From positions 1 through 64,000 of the forward strand of contig MEPC01000012.1 of the NCBI GenBank assembly GCA_001769655.1: DNA of 64,000 nt, read 5' to 3'. Below, piece after piece: positions 17,526 through 26,569 of this stretch. The DNA is from Bacteroidetes bacterium RIFCSPLOWO2_12_FULL_37_12. GTDB lineage: Bacteria; Bacteroidota; Bacteroidia; 2-12-FULL-37-12. How positions within the stretch are numbered: position 1 is the stretch's first letter; every line of letters begins with the position of its first letter. The position numbers were made by a program, and so were the translations under genes. The notes beneath the pieces are model-generated. The model made no database searches. It saw nothing but the letters and a program-made list of their open reading frames with translations, and was not told the origin of the DNA.

Positions 17526-19655
17526 ATGAGTTATTCCATCGGGATAGATATAGGCGGAACTTTTACGGACATAATGTGTGTTTCATACGAAGGAACAGCT
17601 ATCATCCATAAGATTTTATCAACACCTCAAGACTCCTCCATAGGTTTTATTAACGGGTTAAAGGAAATTGCTGAACTCTCCGGAAAGCCATTTAATAATT
17701 TTATTGCTGAGATTGATACCATAGTACACGGCACTACGGTTGCCACCAATGCACTTCTAACCTCTAAAGGTGTAAAAACTGCTTTAATTACAACTAAGGG
17801 ATTCCGGGATGCTCTTGAAATGAGAAGAGGAATCAGGGAAGAGCAGTACAACAATAATTTTAAAAATGTTGCCCCATTAGTGCCTCGGTATTTACGATTT
17901 ACCGTAAATGAAAGAATTGACTCAAAAGGAAAGATATTAAAAAAATTAAATGAAAAGGAATTGGATTTAATTATAGAAAAAATTAATTCAGAAAAAGTTG
18001 AATCTGTGGCTATCTGTTTTATGAGTTCCTATAAAAATCCAATCCACGAAAAAAAAGTTGCATTATATCTTCGAAAGAAACTAAAAAATGTATTGTTTTT
18101 TCCTTCCTGCGAGATTTTACCTTCTATCCGGTTCTATGAAAGAATCAGCACGACTGTGGTTAGCGCATACCTTGGTCCTATTGTTGGAAATTATTTAGAT
18201 AATCTGCTCCAAAAATTAAAAAGCATACGCTACGATGGGAAATTACTGATTATGCAATCAAATGGAGGTGTTGTTATTCCCAAACAGGTAAAAAAGAATC
18301 CAGCGGTCACTGTTCTTTCAGGACCAGCGGCGGGTCCTACAGCAGGCGCCTTTTACGCCTCCTTGCTGAACTATAAAAATTGCATTGCCGTTGATATGGG
18401 GGGAACCAGTTTTGATGCATCGTTGGTAACCAATAATCAGTGTATAACAAATAATGAGGGAAGTATTAATCGTTACCGGATTGCACTTCCATCCCTTGAT
18501 ATAATTACTATTGGCGCCGGAGGTGGAAGTATTGGTTGGGTAAACGAGGGCGGTTTATTGCAGATGGGACCGCAAAGCGCAGGAGCGTTACCAGGTCCTG
18601 CTTGTTACAACCAGGGAGGGGAAAAACCAACATGCACCGATGCTGATTTGATTCTTGGATATCTTAACCCGGAATTTTTTGCCGGAGGAAAAATAAAGTT
18701 GAATGTAAAAAAAGCAATAAATGCCATTAATACCAAACTGGTTCCGGGTTTATCATTATCTGCGTTGGAAATTGCCGCCGGAATGTATAAGGTCATTAAC
18801 AGTAACATGGCTCAAGGGGTGCGGCAGGTTTCAGTGGAACGAGGATATGACCCGAGAGAGTTTTTGTTTATTGTAGCTGGAGGTGCCGGTCCCATTCATG
18901 CTTCTGAAATTTGCACGGAACTGGAAATTCCTATGTTCCTCGTTCCAAATGTATCCTCCGTTTTTTGTGCGGCTGGAATGTTGTTGGGTGATTTGAAACA
19001 TGATTTTGTCCGTTCTTATTTTTCAACCTTTGCCAACCTAAACCGGAAAAAATTTTTAAATTTATTTACTTCTATGGAAACAGAGGGAATAAAAATCCTG
19101 ATGGAAGAAGGCATTGATAAAAATAACATCAGCAATTTCCCTGTATTGGATATTCGATATACCGGACAATATCATGAAGTATCGTTGGAAGTAAAATGGG
19201 AGGATGTAATTAATTATGAACTTGAAAAAATTTCAGATGATTTTCATAAAGAGCACAATCGCTTGTTTGGCTATTCGCTCAAAGATGAAAAAACGGGATT
19301 GGAAATTATAAATGTTCGTTTACGAATGATATGCAGAAACAAAAAACCTGAATTTCTTTCTGAAAGTAAAATGTCCGTAGATCCTGCTGACGCCATTAAA
19401 GGATTTAGAAATGTTTACATCCCGGAAATCAAAGAGATGAAAAAAATTCCTGTTTACGATGGCGATAAAAATATTTTTAATTGTCTGATAAAAGGTCCTT
19501 GTGTCATTGAAAAAATTACAACATCCATTTTCGTGAGCCAAAATTACGATTGTCAGGTTGACAATTTCGGTTCATTCATCGTTTATGACAGGGCTAAGTA
19601 TCCGGAGGGGTATAGAGGTGTATGTAGAGACACGGTGCTCCGTGTCTCGGTTTAG
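17526..19655 (+). CDS. Hydantoinase/oxoprolinase family protein, subunit A (putative 2-oxoindole-ring opening)
   Basis: 709 aa from the ATG at 17526; the longer frame adds a leader that does not fit the family. HyuA-type subunits bind ATP and activate cyclic amides or ketones. The phosphate loop GIDIGGTFTD is at residues 6-15, HGTTVATNALL and GFRDALEMRRG follow, then the oxoprolinase core AVDMGGTSFDASLV, TIGAGGGSIGWV and GPACY. The C-terminal residues (VCRDTVLRVSV) are encoded by a dispersed palindromic repeat at 19627-19648. hyuB follows after 10 bp. In the anaerobic indoleacetate pathway a HyuAB pair opens the 2-oxo-indole lactam. That role is inferred here from the whole cluster, not from this protein alone. 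Confidence 0.88.
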   Translation: MSYSIGIDIGGTFTDIMCVSYEGTAIIHKILSTPQDSSIGFINGLKEIAELSGKPFNNFIAEIDTIVHGTTVATNALLTSKGVKTALITTKGFRDALEMRRGIREEQYNNNFKNVAPLVPRYLRFTVNERIDSKGKILKKLNEKELDLIIEKINSEKVESVAICFMSSYKNPIHEKKVALYLRKKLKNVLFFPSCEILPSIRFYERISTTVVSAYLGPIVGNYLDNLLQKLKSIRYDGKLLIMQSNGGVVIPKQVKKNPAVTVLSGPAAGPTAGAFYASLLNYKNCIAVDMGGTSFDASLVTNNQCITNNEGSINRYRIALPSLDIITIGAGGGSIGWVNEGGLLQMGPQSAGALPGPACYNQGGEKPTCTDADLILGYLNPEFFAGGKIKLNVKKAINAINTKLVPGLSLSALEIAAGMYKVINSNMAQGVRQVSVERGYDPREFLFIVAGGAGPIHASEICTELEIPMFLVPNVSSVFCAAGMLLGDLKHDFVRSYFSTFANLNRKKFLNLFTSMETEGIKILMEEGIDKNNISNFPVLDIRYTGQYHEVSLEVKWEDVINYELEKISDDFHKEHNRLFGYSLKDEKTGLEIINVRLRMICRNKKPEFLSESKMSVDPADAIKGFRNVYIPEIKEMKKIPVYDGDKNIFNCLIKGPCVIEKITTSIFVSQNYDCQVDNFGSFIVYDRAKYPEGYRGVCRDTVLRVSV
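19627..19648. repeat. GAGACACGG palindrome, copy 1, inside hyuA 3' end
   Basis: A perfect 9-bp inverted repeat (GAGACACGG, loop TGCT, CCGTGTCTC). It lies within the coding frame and supplies the last residues of HyuA. Near-identical copies are at 35218-35239 and (variant) 48145-48172. Confidence 0.85.
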
Positions 19656-19665
19656 AGATAACAAT

Positions 19666-21342
19666 ATGAATATAGATAAAATCTTAGTTTCAGTTCTGCA
19701 GAGAGGATTCAAATCCATTACGGATGAGATGAGCATCTCGTTAACAAAAACCACGCGTTCTCCAATATTATGCGAGGCGAAAGATTTTGTTACGGGATTA
19801 TATGATGCAGAAGGACAAATGTTGGAGCAAACAGAAAACCTTCCCATCCTTTCTTTCTCATTAGGTCCTGTATGTAAAGAAATCATAAAACAATATCAGA
19901 ATGATATTTTTCCCGGTGATGTCATCATTCACAACGATGTTTTCACAATGGGAAATCAAAATAATGACGTAGCGGTTTTTAAACCCATTTTTGTTAATAA
20001 CACGCTTGTAGGTTGGTCTGCCGCTAAAGGTCATCAGGCAGATATTGGGGGCGCTGTACAGGGAGGATACAATCCCAATGCCACTGAGGTCTGGCAGGAA
20101 GCATTGAGAATCCCAGCCGTAAAAATATATGAAAAAGGAATAATCCGGAAAGATGTCTGGAATCTGATTTTTGCAAATATCCGTCTGCAAATGGTTCAGG
20201 AAGACATTAAGGCACAGATAGGCGCATGTACTTTGGGAGAAAGACGTCTTCATTCATTGGTTTCAAAACATGGATTGGATGTTTTTCATTCACACAAACA
20301 AGACCTTTTTGATTCTACCGAAAAAATAATGCGTTCAGAAATAAAAAATATTCCGAAAGGAACATACACAGGTAAAAGCATGGTTTATTATGATGGAAAA
20401 TATAAAGGAAGTAAATTTCCAATTCATGTAAAAATTACTATAAGGGAAACAGATATAATTTTTGATTTTTCAAAATCATCCATTCAAACAAAAGGATTTG
20501 TTAATGGCACGTATTCCTCTACGTGTTCTGCCATTACACTTACTTTTTTGCAGATGGTAAATCCATCCATTCCTCATAACGAGGGCATGTTAAAGCCATT
20601 GAAATATATTGTGCCGGAAGGAACCATACTGAATGCTTCTTATCCTGCGGCTACAACATTCGGTAATCATTTGTGCCCGCAGATAGCCGACGCCATCTGT
20701 AAAGCGTTAGGTAAAGCAATTCCTGATAAAATTACAGCCGGTTGGAATCATCTACTCTGTTCATTATTTACCGGTATTCATCCTGATTCAGGTAAAAAAT
20801 ACGTGGATATATGCTTCTTAGGAATGAAAGGAGGCAGTGGCGCTAAAATGGGAAATGATGGTTACGACCATATAGGGATGATAGATGCTTCCGGAGGTGT
20901 TTTAGATCAGGATTATGAAATGTTTGAACATCAAACACCCCATCTCTTACTACAACACGAATATTTATGTGATTCGGCAGGCACGGGGCAATGGAGAGGG
21001 GGCTTGGGAACAGAAACAAAAATTTTAATGGGTGGCAGTGACACTACCATGGTTGTTTTTGGAGATGGCGATGTGGAGCCACCTTATGGTTTATTCGGGG
21101 GTAGAAAAAGCATACTTAATAAAATTGAATTGCAATTTAAAAATGGAAAAAAATTTGTGCCACTGAGTAAAGACATAGTACAAAATATTCCTAATAGCAC
21201 TGTATATTATCAAATAGCAGGCGGTGGAGGTGGGTATGGGAATCCTAAAAAAAGAGAGAAAGCTAAAGTATATGAGGATGTCAGGAATGAAGTGGTAAGT
21301 AATAAAATGGCACGTAAATATTATGGATATGCAAAAACATGA
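19666..21342 (+). CDS. Hydantoinase/oxoprolinase family protein, subunit B
   Basis: 558 aa from the ATG at 19666, 10 bp after hyuA; the longer frame overlaps hyuA and is not family-like. HyuB proteins form the second subunit of ATP-dependent hydantoinases, oxoprolinases and acetone/acetophenone carboxylases. Visible features are SLTKTTRSPILCEAKDFVTGLYD, with metal-binding style HNDVFTMGNQNNDV and KGHQADIGG (split), plus GTGQWRGGLGTE and the C-terminal GGGGGYGNP. No biotin or separate carboxylase gamma subunit is nearby, which favours lactam hydrolysis over carboxylation. The following Rid gene starts inside its last 20 bases. Confidence 0.88.
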   Translation: MNIDKILVSVLQRGFKSITDEMSISLTKTTRSPILCEAKDFVTGLYDAEGQMLEQTENLPILSFSLGPVCKEIIKQYQNDIFPGDVIIHNDVFTMGNQNNDVAVFKPIFVNNTLVGWSAAKGHQADIGGAVQGGYNPNATEVWQEALRIPAVKIYEKGIIRKDVWNLIFANIRLQMVQEDIKAQIGACTLGERRLHSLVSKHGLDVFHSHKQDLFDSTEKIMRSEIKNIPKGTYTGKSMVYYDGKYKGSKFPIHVKITIRETDIIFDFSKSSIQTKGFVNGTYSSTCSAITLTFLQMVNPSIPHNEGMLKPLKYIVPEGTILNASYPAATTFGNHLCPQIADAICKALGKAIPDKITAGWNHLLCSLFTGIHPDSGKKYVDICFLGMKGGSGAKMGNDGYDHIGMIDASGGVLDQDYEMFEHQTPHLLLQHEYLCDSAGTGQWRGGLGTETKILMGGSDTTMVVFGDGDVEPPYGLFGGRKSILNKIELQFKNGKKFVPLSKDIVQNIPNSTVYYQIAGGGGGYGNPKKREKAKVYEDVRNEVVSNKMARKYYGYAKT

Positions 21343-21739
21343 AATCATATTTCCGGATGGATGGAAAAAACCAATTGGTTATTCTGATGGAATACTTGCT
21401 ACAGAAGGAAAAATCCTTTTCATAGCCGGGCAGGTGGGCTGGGATGAAAATCAAATTTTTCAGAGTAGTGAATTAGTGCCACAATTTGAACAAGCATTAA
21501 AAAACATAATGGATGTTCTTAAAAAAGCTAATGGAAAACCGGAACATATTTGCAGGATGACTTGTTTTTGTATAGACAAAAAACAATATCTCGATTCACG
21601 TAGAGAACTTGGGAGTATCTGGAAAAAAATCTTGGGCAATCATTACCCCTGCATGAGCATGATTTTCGTTTCAGATTTATTAGACCACCCTGCGTTGATT
21701 GAAATTGAAACGACTGCGGTGATTCCGGAAAAACGCTGA
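21323..21739 (+). CDS. RidA/YjgF/UK114 family protein (non-canonical)
   Basis: 138 aa, one Rid domain. Family landmarks are ILFIAGQVGWDE, QFEQALKNIMDVLKKANGK and a C-terminal LIEIETTAVIP strand. In RidA imine deaminases the Arg in PARS is essential. Here the equivalent stretch reads PCMS, so that Arg is replaced by Met. It therefore probably does not act as a general enamine/imine deaminase. It overlaps hyuB by 20 bp, so it is translated with the ring-opening enzyme. A role in handling an enol/imine intermediate or stabilising the complex is possible but unproven. Confidence 0.82.
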   Translation: MDMQKHEIIFPDGWKKPIGYSDGILATEGKILFIAGQVGWDENQIFQSSELVPQFEQALKNIMDVLKKANGKPEHICRMTCFCIDKKQYLDSRRELGSIWKKILGNHYPCMSMIFVSDLLDHPALIEIETTAVIPEKR

Positions 21740-21750
21740 ACGTTAAATAC

Positions 21751-22875
21751 ATGGAAATAACTGAAATTCAAAAAAACATTCAAGCAACCTTTCGTGAATT
21801 TACAGAAAAGAAAGTAAAGCCGGTTGCGCAAAAATTAGACGTAGAAAAAAAATTCCCTTTGGAATTATTTAAAGAGGTTGGAAATCTTGGCTTTTTCGGA
21901 ATGAGATACCCGGAAGAGGTTGGTGGCACCGGTTCAGATGTTGTCTCATACATACTGGCTGTCATTGAACTTGCAAAGGGTTCTATGTCATTAGCGGCAT
22001 CTTGTACCATGCAATCATTAATGGGAACTTATTTCCTTTATCGTTTCGGCGATTCTGAAATCCGGGAAAAATATTTTTCACCGGCATTAAAAGGAAATAA
22101 AATCGGAGCTATTTGCATGACAGAGCCAAATGCAGGCAGTGATCTGATGGCAATAAAAACCACAGCAAATGTCCATTCAGACGGATTTATCTTAAACGGT
22201 CAGAAAACGTGGGTTACTTCCGCTCCTGTTGCAGATTTTTTTACAGTGCTCGCAAAAACTGATAATCATGAACAATTATCCATTTTTTTTGTGCCATCGC
22301 ATTTGAAGGGTGTCTTGATTGGTAAAAATATTGAGAAAATGGGAGTGCGTGCTTCCGTAACAAGTGAAGTAAGTTTTTCGGATGTTAAACTTCCTAAAAA
22401 TTATTTACTTGGTCAAATTGGAGAAGGAACAAAGTGTCTTCGCGAAATTCTTGCCGAAATCAGAATTATGACAGCGGCGCTTGCTATCGGAGTTGCCGCC
22501 GCCGCTTTTGAAGATGCATTGCAGTATTCCAACGAAAGAGAGCAGTTTGGAAAGTCAATAGGAAAATTTCAGGCAATTCAACTTAAACTTGCAGAAATGT
22601 CTGTACAGTTTGAAACAGCTAAACAGTATCTGATGTACGCCGCCATGCTAAGCGATAAAAACCTTCCACGGCAGAAAGAAGCCATGATTGCAAAGCTTTA
22701 TGCGTCTGAATGTGCGGTAACTATTTGTGATAACGCAAGCAGGATTTTTGCATCGTACGGATACGCAACAGATTTTCCGATAGAACGGTATTTACGCGAT
22801 TCCAGATTTACATTGATTGGGGGTGGCACCTCCGAAATTTTAAAAATTAATATAGCAAAGGAATTGTTTATATAA
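21751..22875 (+). CDS. Acyl-CoA dehydrogenase family protein lacking the catalytic Glu (putative decarboxylating benzylmalonyl-CoA-type)
   Basis: 374-aa FAD enzyme of normal length for the family. The FAD/substrate motifs ICMTEPNAGSD (121-131), NGQKTWVTSA, NEREQFGKSIGKFQAIQ and GTSEI are clear. The usual base (E376 of medium-chain dehydrogenase, in YEGTS) is Gly358 here (IGGGTSEI). The alternative position used by isovaleryl-CoA dehydrogenase aligns with Ile237 (AEIR). A base-free site fits an enzyme that removes a 2-carboxyl group instead of a proton, as reported for decarboxylating benzylmalonyl-CoA dehydrogenase of auxin degradation. Predicted reaction: (2-aminobenzyl)malonyl-CoA to 2-aminocinnamoyl-CoA plus CO2. 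E236, next to Ile237, is the main caveat. Confidence 0.85.
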   Translation: MEITEIQKNIQATFREFTEKKVKPVAQKLDVEKKFPLELFKEVGNLGFFGMRYPEEVGGTGSDVVSYILAVIELAKGSMSLAASCTMQSLMGTYFLYRFGDSEIREKYFSPALKGNKIGAICMTEPNAGSDLMAIKTTANVHSDGFILNGQKTWVTSAPVADFFTVLAKTDNHEQLSIFFVPSHLKGVLIGKNIEKMGVRASVTSEVSFSDVKLPKNYLLGQIGEGTKCLREILAEIRIMTAALAIGVAAAAFEDALQYSNEREQFGKSIGKFQAIQLKLAEMSVQFETAKQYLMYAAMLSDKNLPRQKEAMIAKLYASECAVTICDNASRIFASYGYATDFPIERYLRDSRFTLIGGGTSEILKINIAKELFI

Positions 22876-23188
22876 GATTTGATATTAAAGAGATAAAAAC
22901 TTACCTGGTATCTTAAATAAAAAAATAAATAACATTAAACAAAAAATATTTAATTATAAACTAAATGATGAATACCAATTAAATTCATTTATGATTTTTT
23001 ATTAAGTGTTTTATGTTAAATGTTTTTTGTTAAGTGTTTTTTATTAAGTGTTTTATGTTAAGTGTTTTATGTTAAATGTTTTTTGTTAAGTGTTTTTTAT
23101 TAAGTGTTTTATGTTAAATGTTTTTTAATAAAAGGAAAAATATTTATATACTGACTATTTACAAAATTCTAAATTTAAAATTACAACC
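22876..23188. other. Intergenic region, 313 bp, with tandem repeats
   Basis: No ORF can be supported. The left third is AT-rich without clear motif. About 22999-23126 is a tandem array of TTAAGTGTTTTATG-like units. The thiolase start follows at 23189. Because this is the largest gap inside the catabolic operon, an internal promoter or mRNA-processing site is possible, but no TAnnTTTG box is evident. Confidence 0.65.
22999..23126. repeat. TTAAGTGTTTTATG tandem array
   Basis: Roughly 10-13-bp units alternating AAGTGTTTTATGTT and AAATGTTTTTTGTT fill about 128 bp upstream of the thiolase gene. An inverted, shorter copy (AACACTTAACACAAAACA) lies just downstream of the same gene at about 24412-24450. 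The thiolase is thus bracketed by complementary repeats. Confidence 0.8.
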
Positions 23189-24367
23189 ATGTTTCCAAAC
23201 GCACACATCCCTTACGGTACCTGGGGTTCCAGCTTTTTCCCATCCTGGCAGTCCTCTCCTCTTGCAGAGGTAAATATTTGCCAGTTTGCCGGCGAATCCA
23301 TGTCAAGAATTATGGGAAAAAGAAAAGTTTCTACAAGCCATCTCGACTACCTCATAATTGGGTCAACCATTCCATGGCATTGGAAATTTTGGAATGCCAC
23401 CGTTGCCGCCAGTTGCATGGGTAAAAGAATTCCCGGTTATCAGGTGGAGCAGGCATGTGCCACCGGCTTGCAGGCAGTGATCATGGCAGGAGCTCAAATT
23501 CAAAGCGGCGCTTCCGAGGCGGTGGGTGTGCTCACATTTGATCGCACCAGTGATTCTCCGGTAGGAGTTTTTCCCGAACGCAGATCGTATCAAAGAACTC
23601 AAGCTATTAGTGATGTTTGGGATAATTTCGGATTTGACCCCGCCACCGGTAATGCAATGTTGGCAACTGCAGGTTTAGCCGCACGAAAATACAACATTGA
23701 GAAAAAGGAAGTTGACGAACTCACCAATTACCGGTATATACAATACTTCAATACAAAAGAAAAAGGATTTTTGAACCGTGTGGCAGTGCCACTTGAGTTA
23801 TTGAATGTGCAGGGAAAATCCATGGGTTGGATTAACGAAGATACCGGTGTGAGAAAAATTGCACTGGAAAGTTTAAGAGCCATGCGCGAGTTGGATACAT
23901 GCATTACGAGTGGCACTCAGACGCATGCTTCAGATGGCATGGCAACTCTTTTGGTAACCACTGAATCGAAAGCAAGAGAAATCAGCACTAAACCGGAGAT
24001 TAAAATATCTTTTGTTGGTAAATCGGAAGTAAGAACAAAACCAGGTCTGATGCCGGAAGCACCTGCTCTTGCCGTTCAGAAATTATTGACACAAATCAAT
24101 TTAAAGATGGAGGACATGAAAGTGATAAAAAATCACAATCCCTTTGCTGTAAATGATGCCATTTTTTCAAAACTTTTAAATTATGATTGGAAGAAAATGA
24201 ATAACACCGGTTGCCCTTTGGTTTGGGGACATCCACAGGGTCCTACACTTACTCGTGTGCTGATTGAAGCATTTGAAGAAGCTGTGGATTTGGGTGGCGG
24301 CTATGTACTTGTTTTCGGATGTGCGGCGGGAGATGTGGGAATTGCGGCAGTTTTTGAAGTAAAGTGA
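23189..24367 (+). CDS. Thiolase family protein (putative 3-oxo-3-(2-aminophenyl)propanoyl-CoA thiolase)
   Basis: 392-aa thiolase that would cleave a beta-ketoacyl-CoA with CoA. The nucleophile is C90 (VEQACATG), the general base H348 (WGHPQG) and the second Cys C378 (VFGCAAGD). The numbering is almost identical to the Zoogloea enzyme (C89/H348/C378). The usual NEAFA motif reads HNPFA (316-320), so the oxyanion-hole Asn is replaced by His, and GHPxGxxG is GHPQGPTLT. This departs from fatty-acid thiolases and suggests an unusual, probably aromatic substrate. In the proposed pathway it would release acetyl-CoA and 2-aminobenzoyl-CoA. It is flanked on both sides by complementary short repeats. 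Confidence 0.88.
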   Translation: MFPNAHIPYGTWGSSFFPSWQSSPLAEVNICQFAGESMSRIMGKRKVSTSHLDYLIIGSTIPWHWKFWNATVAASCMGKRIPGYQVEQACATGLQAVIMAGAQIQSGASEAVGVLTFDRTSDSPVGVFPERRSYQRTQAISDVWDNFGFDPATGNAMLATAGLAARKYNIEKKEVDELTNYRYIQYFNTKEKGFLNRVAVPLELLNVQGKSMGWINEDTGVRKIALESLRAMRELDTCITSGTQTHASDGMATLLVTTESKAREISTKPEIKISFVGKSEVRTKPGLMPEAPALAVQKLLTQINLKMEDMKVIKNHNPFAVNDAIFSKLLNYDWKKMNNTGCPLVWGHPQGPTLTRVLIEAFEEAVDLGGGYVLVFGCAAGDVGIAAVFEVK

Positions 24368-24403
24368 TTCGTGTTAACTACTCAGCACATAAATAATTTC
24401 CTT

Positions 24404-24455
24404 TTAAAAAAATAACACTTAACACAAAACATAAAACAAAAAATAAAAAACAAAC
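24404..24455. repeat. Inverted partner of the TTAAGTGTTTTATG array
   Basis: AAATAACACTTAACACAAAACATAAAACA-type sequence between the thiolase and the dehydrogenase/hydratase fusion gene is the reverse complement of the array upstream of the thiolase. It has no coding content. Confidence 0.6.
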
Positions 24456-24460
24456 TGACA

Positions 24461-26551
24461 ATGAGAAACTCCATACGACAATCCACGCTCGAAACTCTGG
24501 GATTAGGAACCGTCCTTGAGATTTTTAAAAAAGGTAAATTACCTGTCACTGCAAGTGAAATGGCAGATAAGGTTTTTGGTAAATCACCAACTCGCGGTGC
24601 GTTAGTTATTTCCGGAGCAAATGGTATTGTAGGCGCAGGTAAAACCATGCAATTTGGTTCCCGTCTGCTCCCGTTTAATATCCCCATTATTGCTCTCGAT
24701 CTCCCGGGCTCCCCCGATGGAATAGGAAAACATTTTTCTAATCTCAGCAAAACTTTTGGTAAGAATGAGGCAAATGCCATAATGAAAAATATAATAAAAT
24801 TAAATTACGATGGTGCCACTGTCCCCGATACATTAAAAACCTATAACCCACGTTATCTGCTGGAAGCAATTCCTGAAATATTAAATTTAAAAAAGAAACA
24901 TTATGAATTATTTAGAAATACATTTCCTGGTATTCAGATTTCATCGGTGACCTCCGGTTTTCCATCCTCTCAACTCGGTGTAAACATTGCTCATCCTGCA
25001 TTTCCTCACGAGATTAATAAAATCTGGGAAATTGCAGAGCCAACTCCCTCCGACTTTACACAACTGTTATGGTCATTGGGATTAATTCCGCTTCAGGTAA
25101 GTGATCATTGGTCATTTGTATTAGATGTCTTTTTCTGCGGTTTAATGCTTGCCGGATTAAGATACCATAATAAATCCAATATGCCTTTCTGGAAAACAGA
25201 TAAATACATCCGTCAACTACTGGGACCCAATCCATTCCGTGCTCATGATGCCATTGGTGCAAAGGGCGCAAATTTTCTAACGTGGTCGTGCTTACATCAT
25301 CTTGATAAAAATTATGGAACATTGTTTACTCCTACTGCTGAATTGGAGGAACGGAAAGAAAGCGGACAAAACTGGTATCCTTTAGACCATTTCAGACCTT
25401 TGGTTAACTGGTCTCTCGATAAAGAAGAAAATGAAATATTTCAAACCATGATGATGGGCGCTCTCTTTCAGATGACATCTATTATGATACACGAAAAGAG
25501 ATCCCATTTATCTTCCATGAACAGCATTGGAGAATTGTGCGCCCAATTTACAAGAGGAATATTATCAATGGCACGCAAAGCCGGCTATCAAAATATTATG
25601 AACACCGTGCAGGACTATCACAAACTTCATCCTGAGTCCGCTAATACAAAATGGTATCCCGATATATTTAATCAGATTAGCAGTTCAGAGTGGCAACAGC
25701 TTTATGTAAATGCTGAATTTGAAAATAATGCAGGCGTAATTACTATTAGCCGCGAAAGTTACAATCAGGATATTGACGATGAATTGAACAGGGCAATTGA
25801 TTGGCTAAAAGCAAAAAAGGTAAAGAGAGTAATTCTAACCGGTGATTTTCATTTATCCACTCAAATGGTAGGGGCAGATACCAATGATTTCTTCCCCGCG
25901 TTAACAAATGCAAATGAAGGCGAAAGAATTGCCAGCTCCTGGTCTGCCACTGCAAGACGTTTATATAATGAATTTGAAATATCCGTAGGATTTATAAACG
26001 GTAAACGATGCATGGGTGGAATGTTGGAATTGATGATCCATTGTCATTATTTAATATCCTTGGATGACACTGTTTTAGCCATGCCCGAAGTGACACTTCC
26101 TGTAGTACCCGGAATGGAAGGGTGTCACTGGTCACTTAGAAAAACAAAACCTGAATTGCGGCAAAATATTATCAGCATGTTAATGGAGGGGGGATCTGTG
26201 AAAGCGCAAAATTCGGTAGGATGGTTGATTGACTTTTCAGGTTCAATGGAAATCGCTCTTAAGAAGACCTGGGAGATTATTGGAAACGGAAAAGAGGTGT
26301 TGCCTTTCCGGGAAGTATTCTCAAAACCAATTGAAAACATAACATTTAACGGATTAAAATCAGATTCTTCTTCCAATCAGAATATAATGGAATCAAGAAA
26401 GGCAATTGCTGATTGTATTATTAATTCCTGTAATGCGGATTTGAATGATGCACTCACCATACAGGCAAAACATTCGGCTGGTTTTATGCTCAGCAAATTA
26501 TGCCGTAAAGGAAGAGTTGGAAGTGAATATGATAAAATAAATGTAAACTGA
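24461..26551 (+). CDS. 3-hydroxyacyl-CoA dehydrogenase / enoyl-CoA hydratase fusion
   Basis: 696 aa. After a 45-residue helical leader the NAD-binding domain begins (LVISGANGIVGAG at 48-60, a GxxGxxG variant), followed by the dehydrogenase His region (NIAHPAFPHEINKIWEI, near 175) and GLIPLQVSDHWSFVLD. From about 395 to 640 there is a crotonase fold: ANEGERIASSWSATARRLYNEF, then KRCMGGMLEL and the catalytic-type MPEVTLPVVPG. The order HAD-then-ECH is the archaeal-type arrangement, opposite to FadB. Predicted role: hydrate 2-aminocinnamoyl-CoA and oxidise the alcohol to the beta-keto thioester. Such a fusion is listed among the indoleacetate-induced proteins of Azoarcus. The sequence is divergent, so substrate specificity is inferred from context only. 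Confidence 0.82.
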   Translation: MRNSIRQSTLETLGLGTVLEIFKKGKLPVTASEMADKVFGKSPTRGALVISGANGIVGAGKTMQFGSRLLPFNIPIIALDLPGSPDGIGKHFSNLSKTFGKNEANAIMKNIIKLNYDGATVPDTLKTYNPRYLLEAIPEILNLKKKHYELFRNTFPGIQISSVTSGFPSSQLGVNIAHPAFPHEINKIWEIAEPTPSDFTQLLWSLGLIPLQVSDHWSFVLDVFFCGLMLAGLRYHNKSNMPFWKTDKYIRQLLGPNPFRAHDAIGAKGANFLTWSCLHHLDKNYGTLFTPTAELEERKESGQNWYPLDHFRPLVNWSLDKEENEIFQTMMMGALFQMTSIMIHEKRSHLSSMNSIGELCAQFTRGILSMARKAGYQNIMNTVQDYHKLHPESANTKWYPDIFNQISSSEWQQLYVNAEFENNAGVITISRESYNQDIDDELNRAIDWLKAKKVKRVILTGDFHLSTQMVGADTNDFFPALTNANEGERIASSWSATARRLYNEFEISVGFINGKRCMGGMLELMIHCHYLISLDDTVLAMPEVTLPVVPGMEGCHWSLRKTKPELRQNIISMLMEGGSVKAQNSVGWLIDFSGSMEIALKKTWEIIGNGKEVLPFREVFSKPIENITFNGLKSDSSSNQNIMESRKAIADCIINSCNADLNDALTIQAKHSAGFMLSKLCRKGRVGSEYDKINVN

Positions 26552-26569
26552 ATTTTTTTGAGATTTTAT

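Noticed and set aside
17526-21342. HyuAB as acetone or acetophenone carboxylase
   Set aside because: No gamma or additional carboxylase subunits are present, and the surrounding mutase, decarboxylating dehydrogenase and thiolase fit a ring-opening hydrolase; it cannot be excluded by sequence alone.
24614-24646. Walker A match GIVGAGKT in the dehydrogenase/hydratase fusion
   Set aside because: It falls in the Rossmann nucleotide-binding loop position of the 3-hydroxyacyl-CoA dehydrogenase domain and there is no Walker B or other ATPase feature; coincidence.
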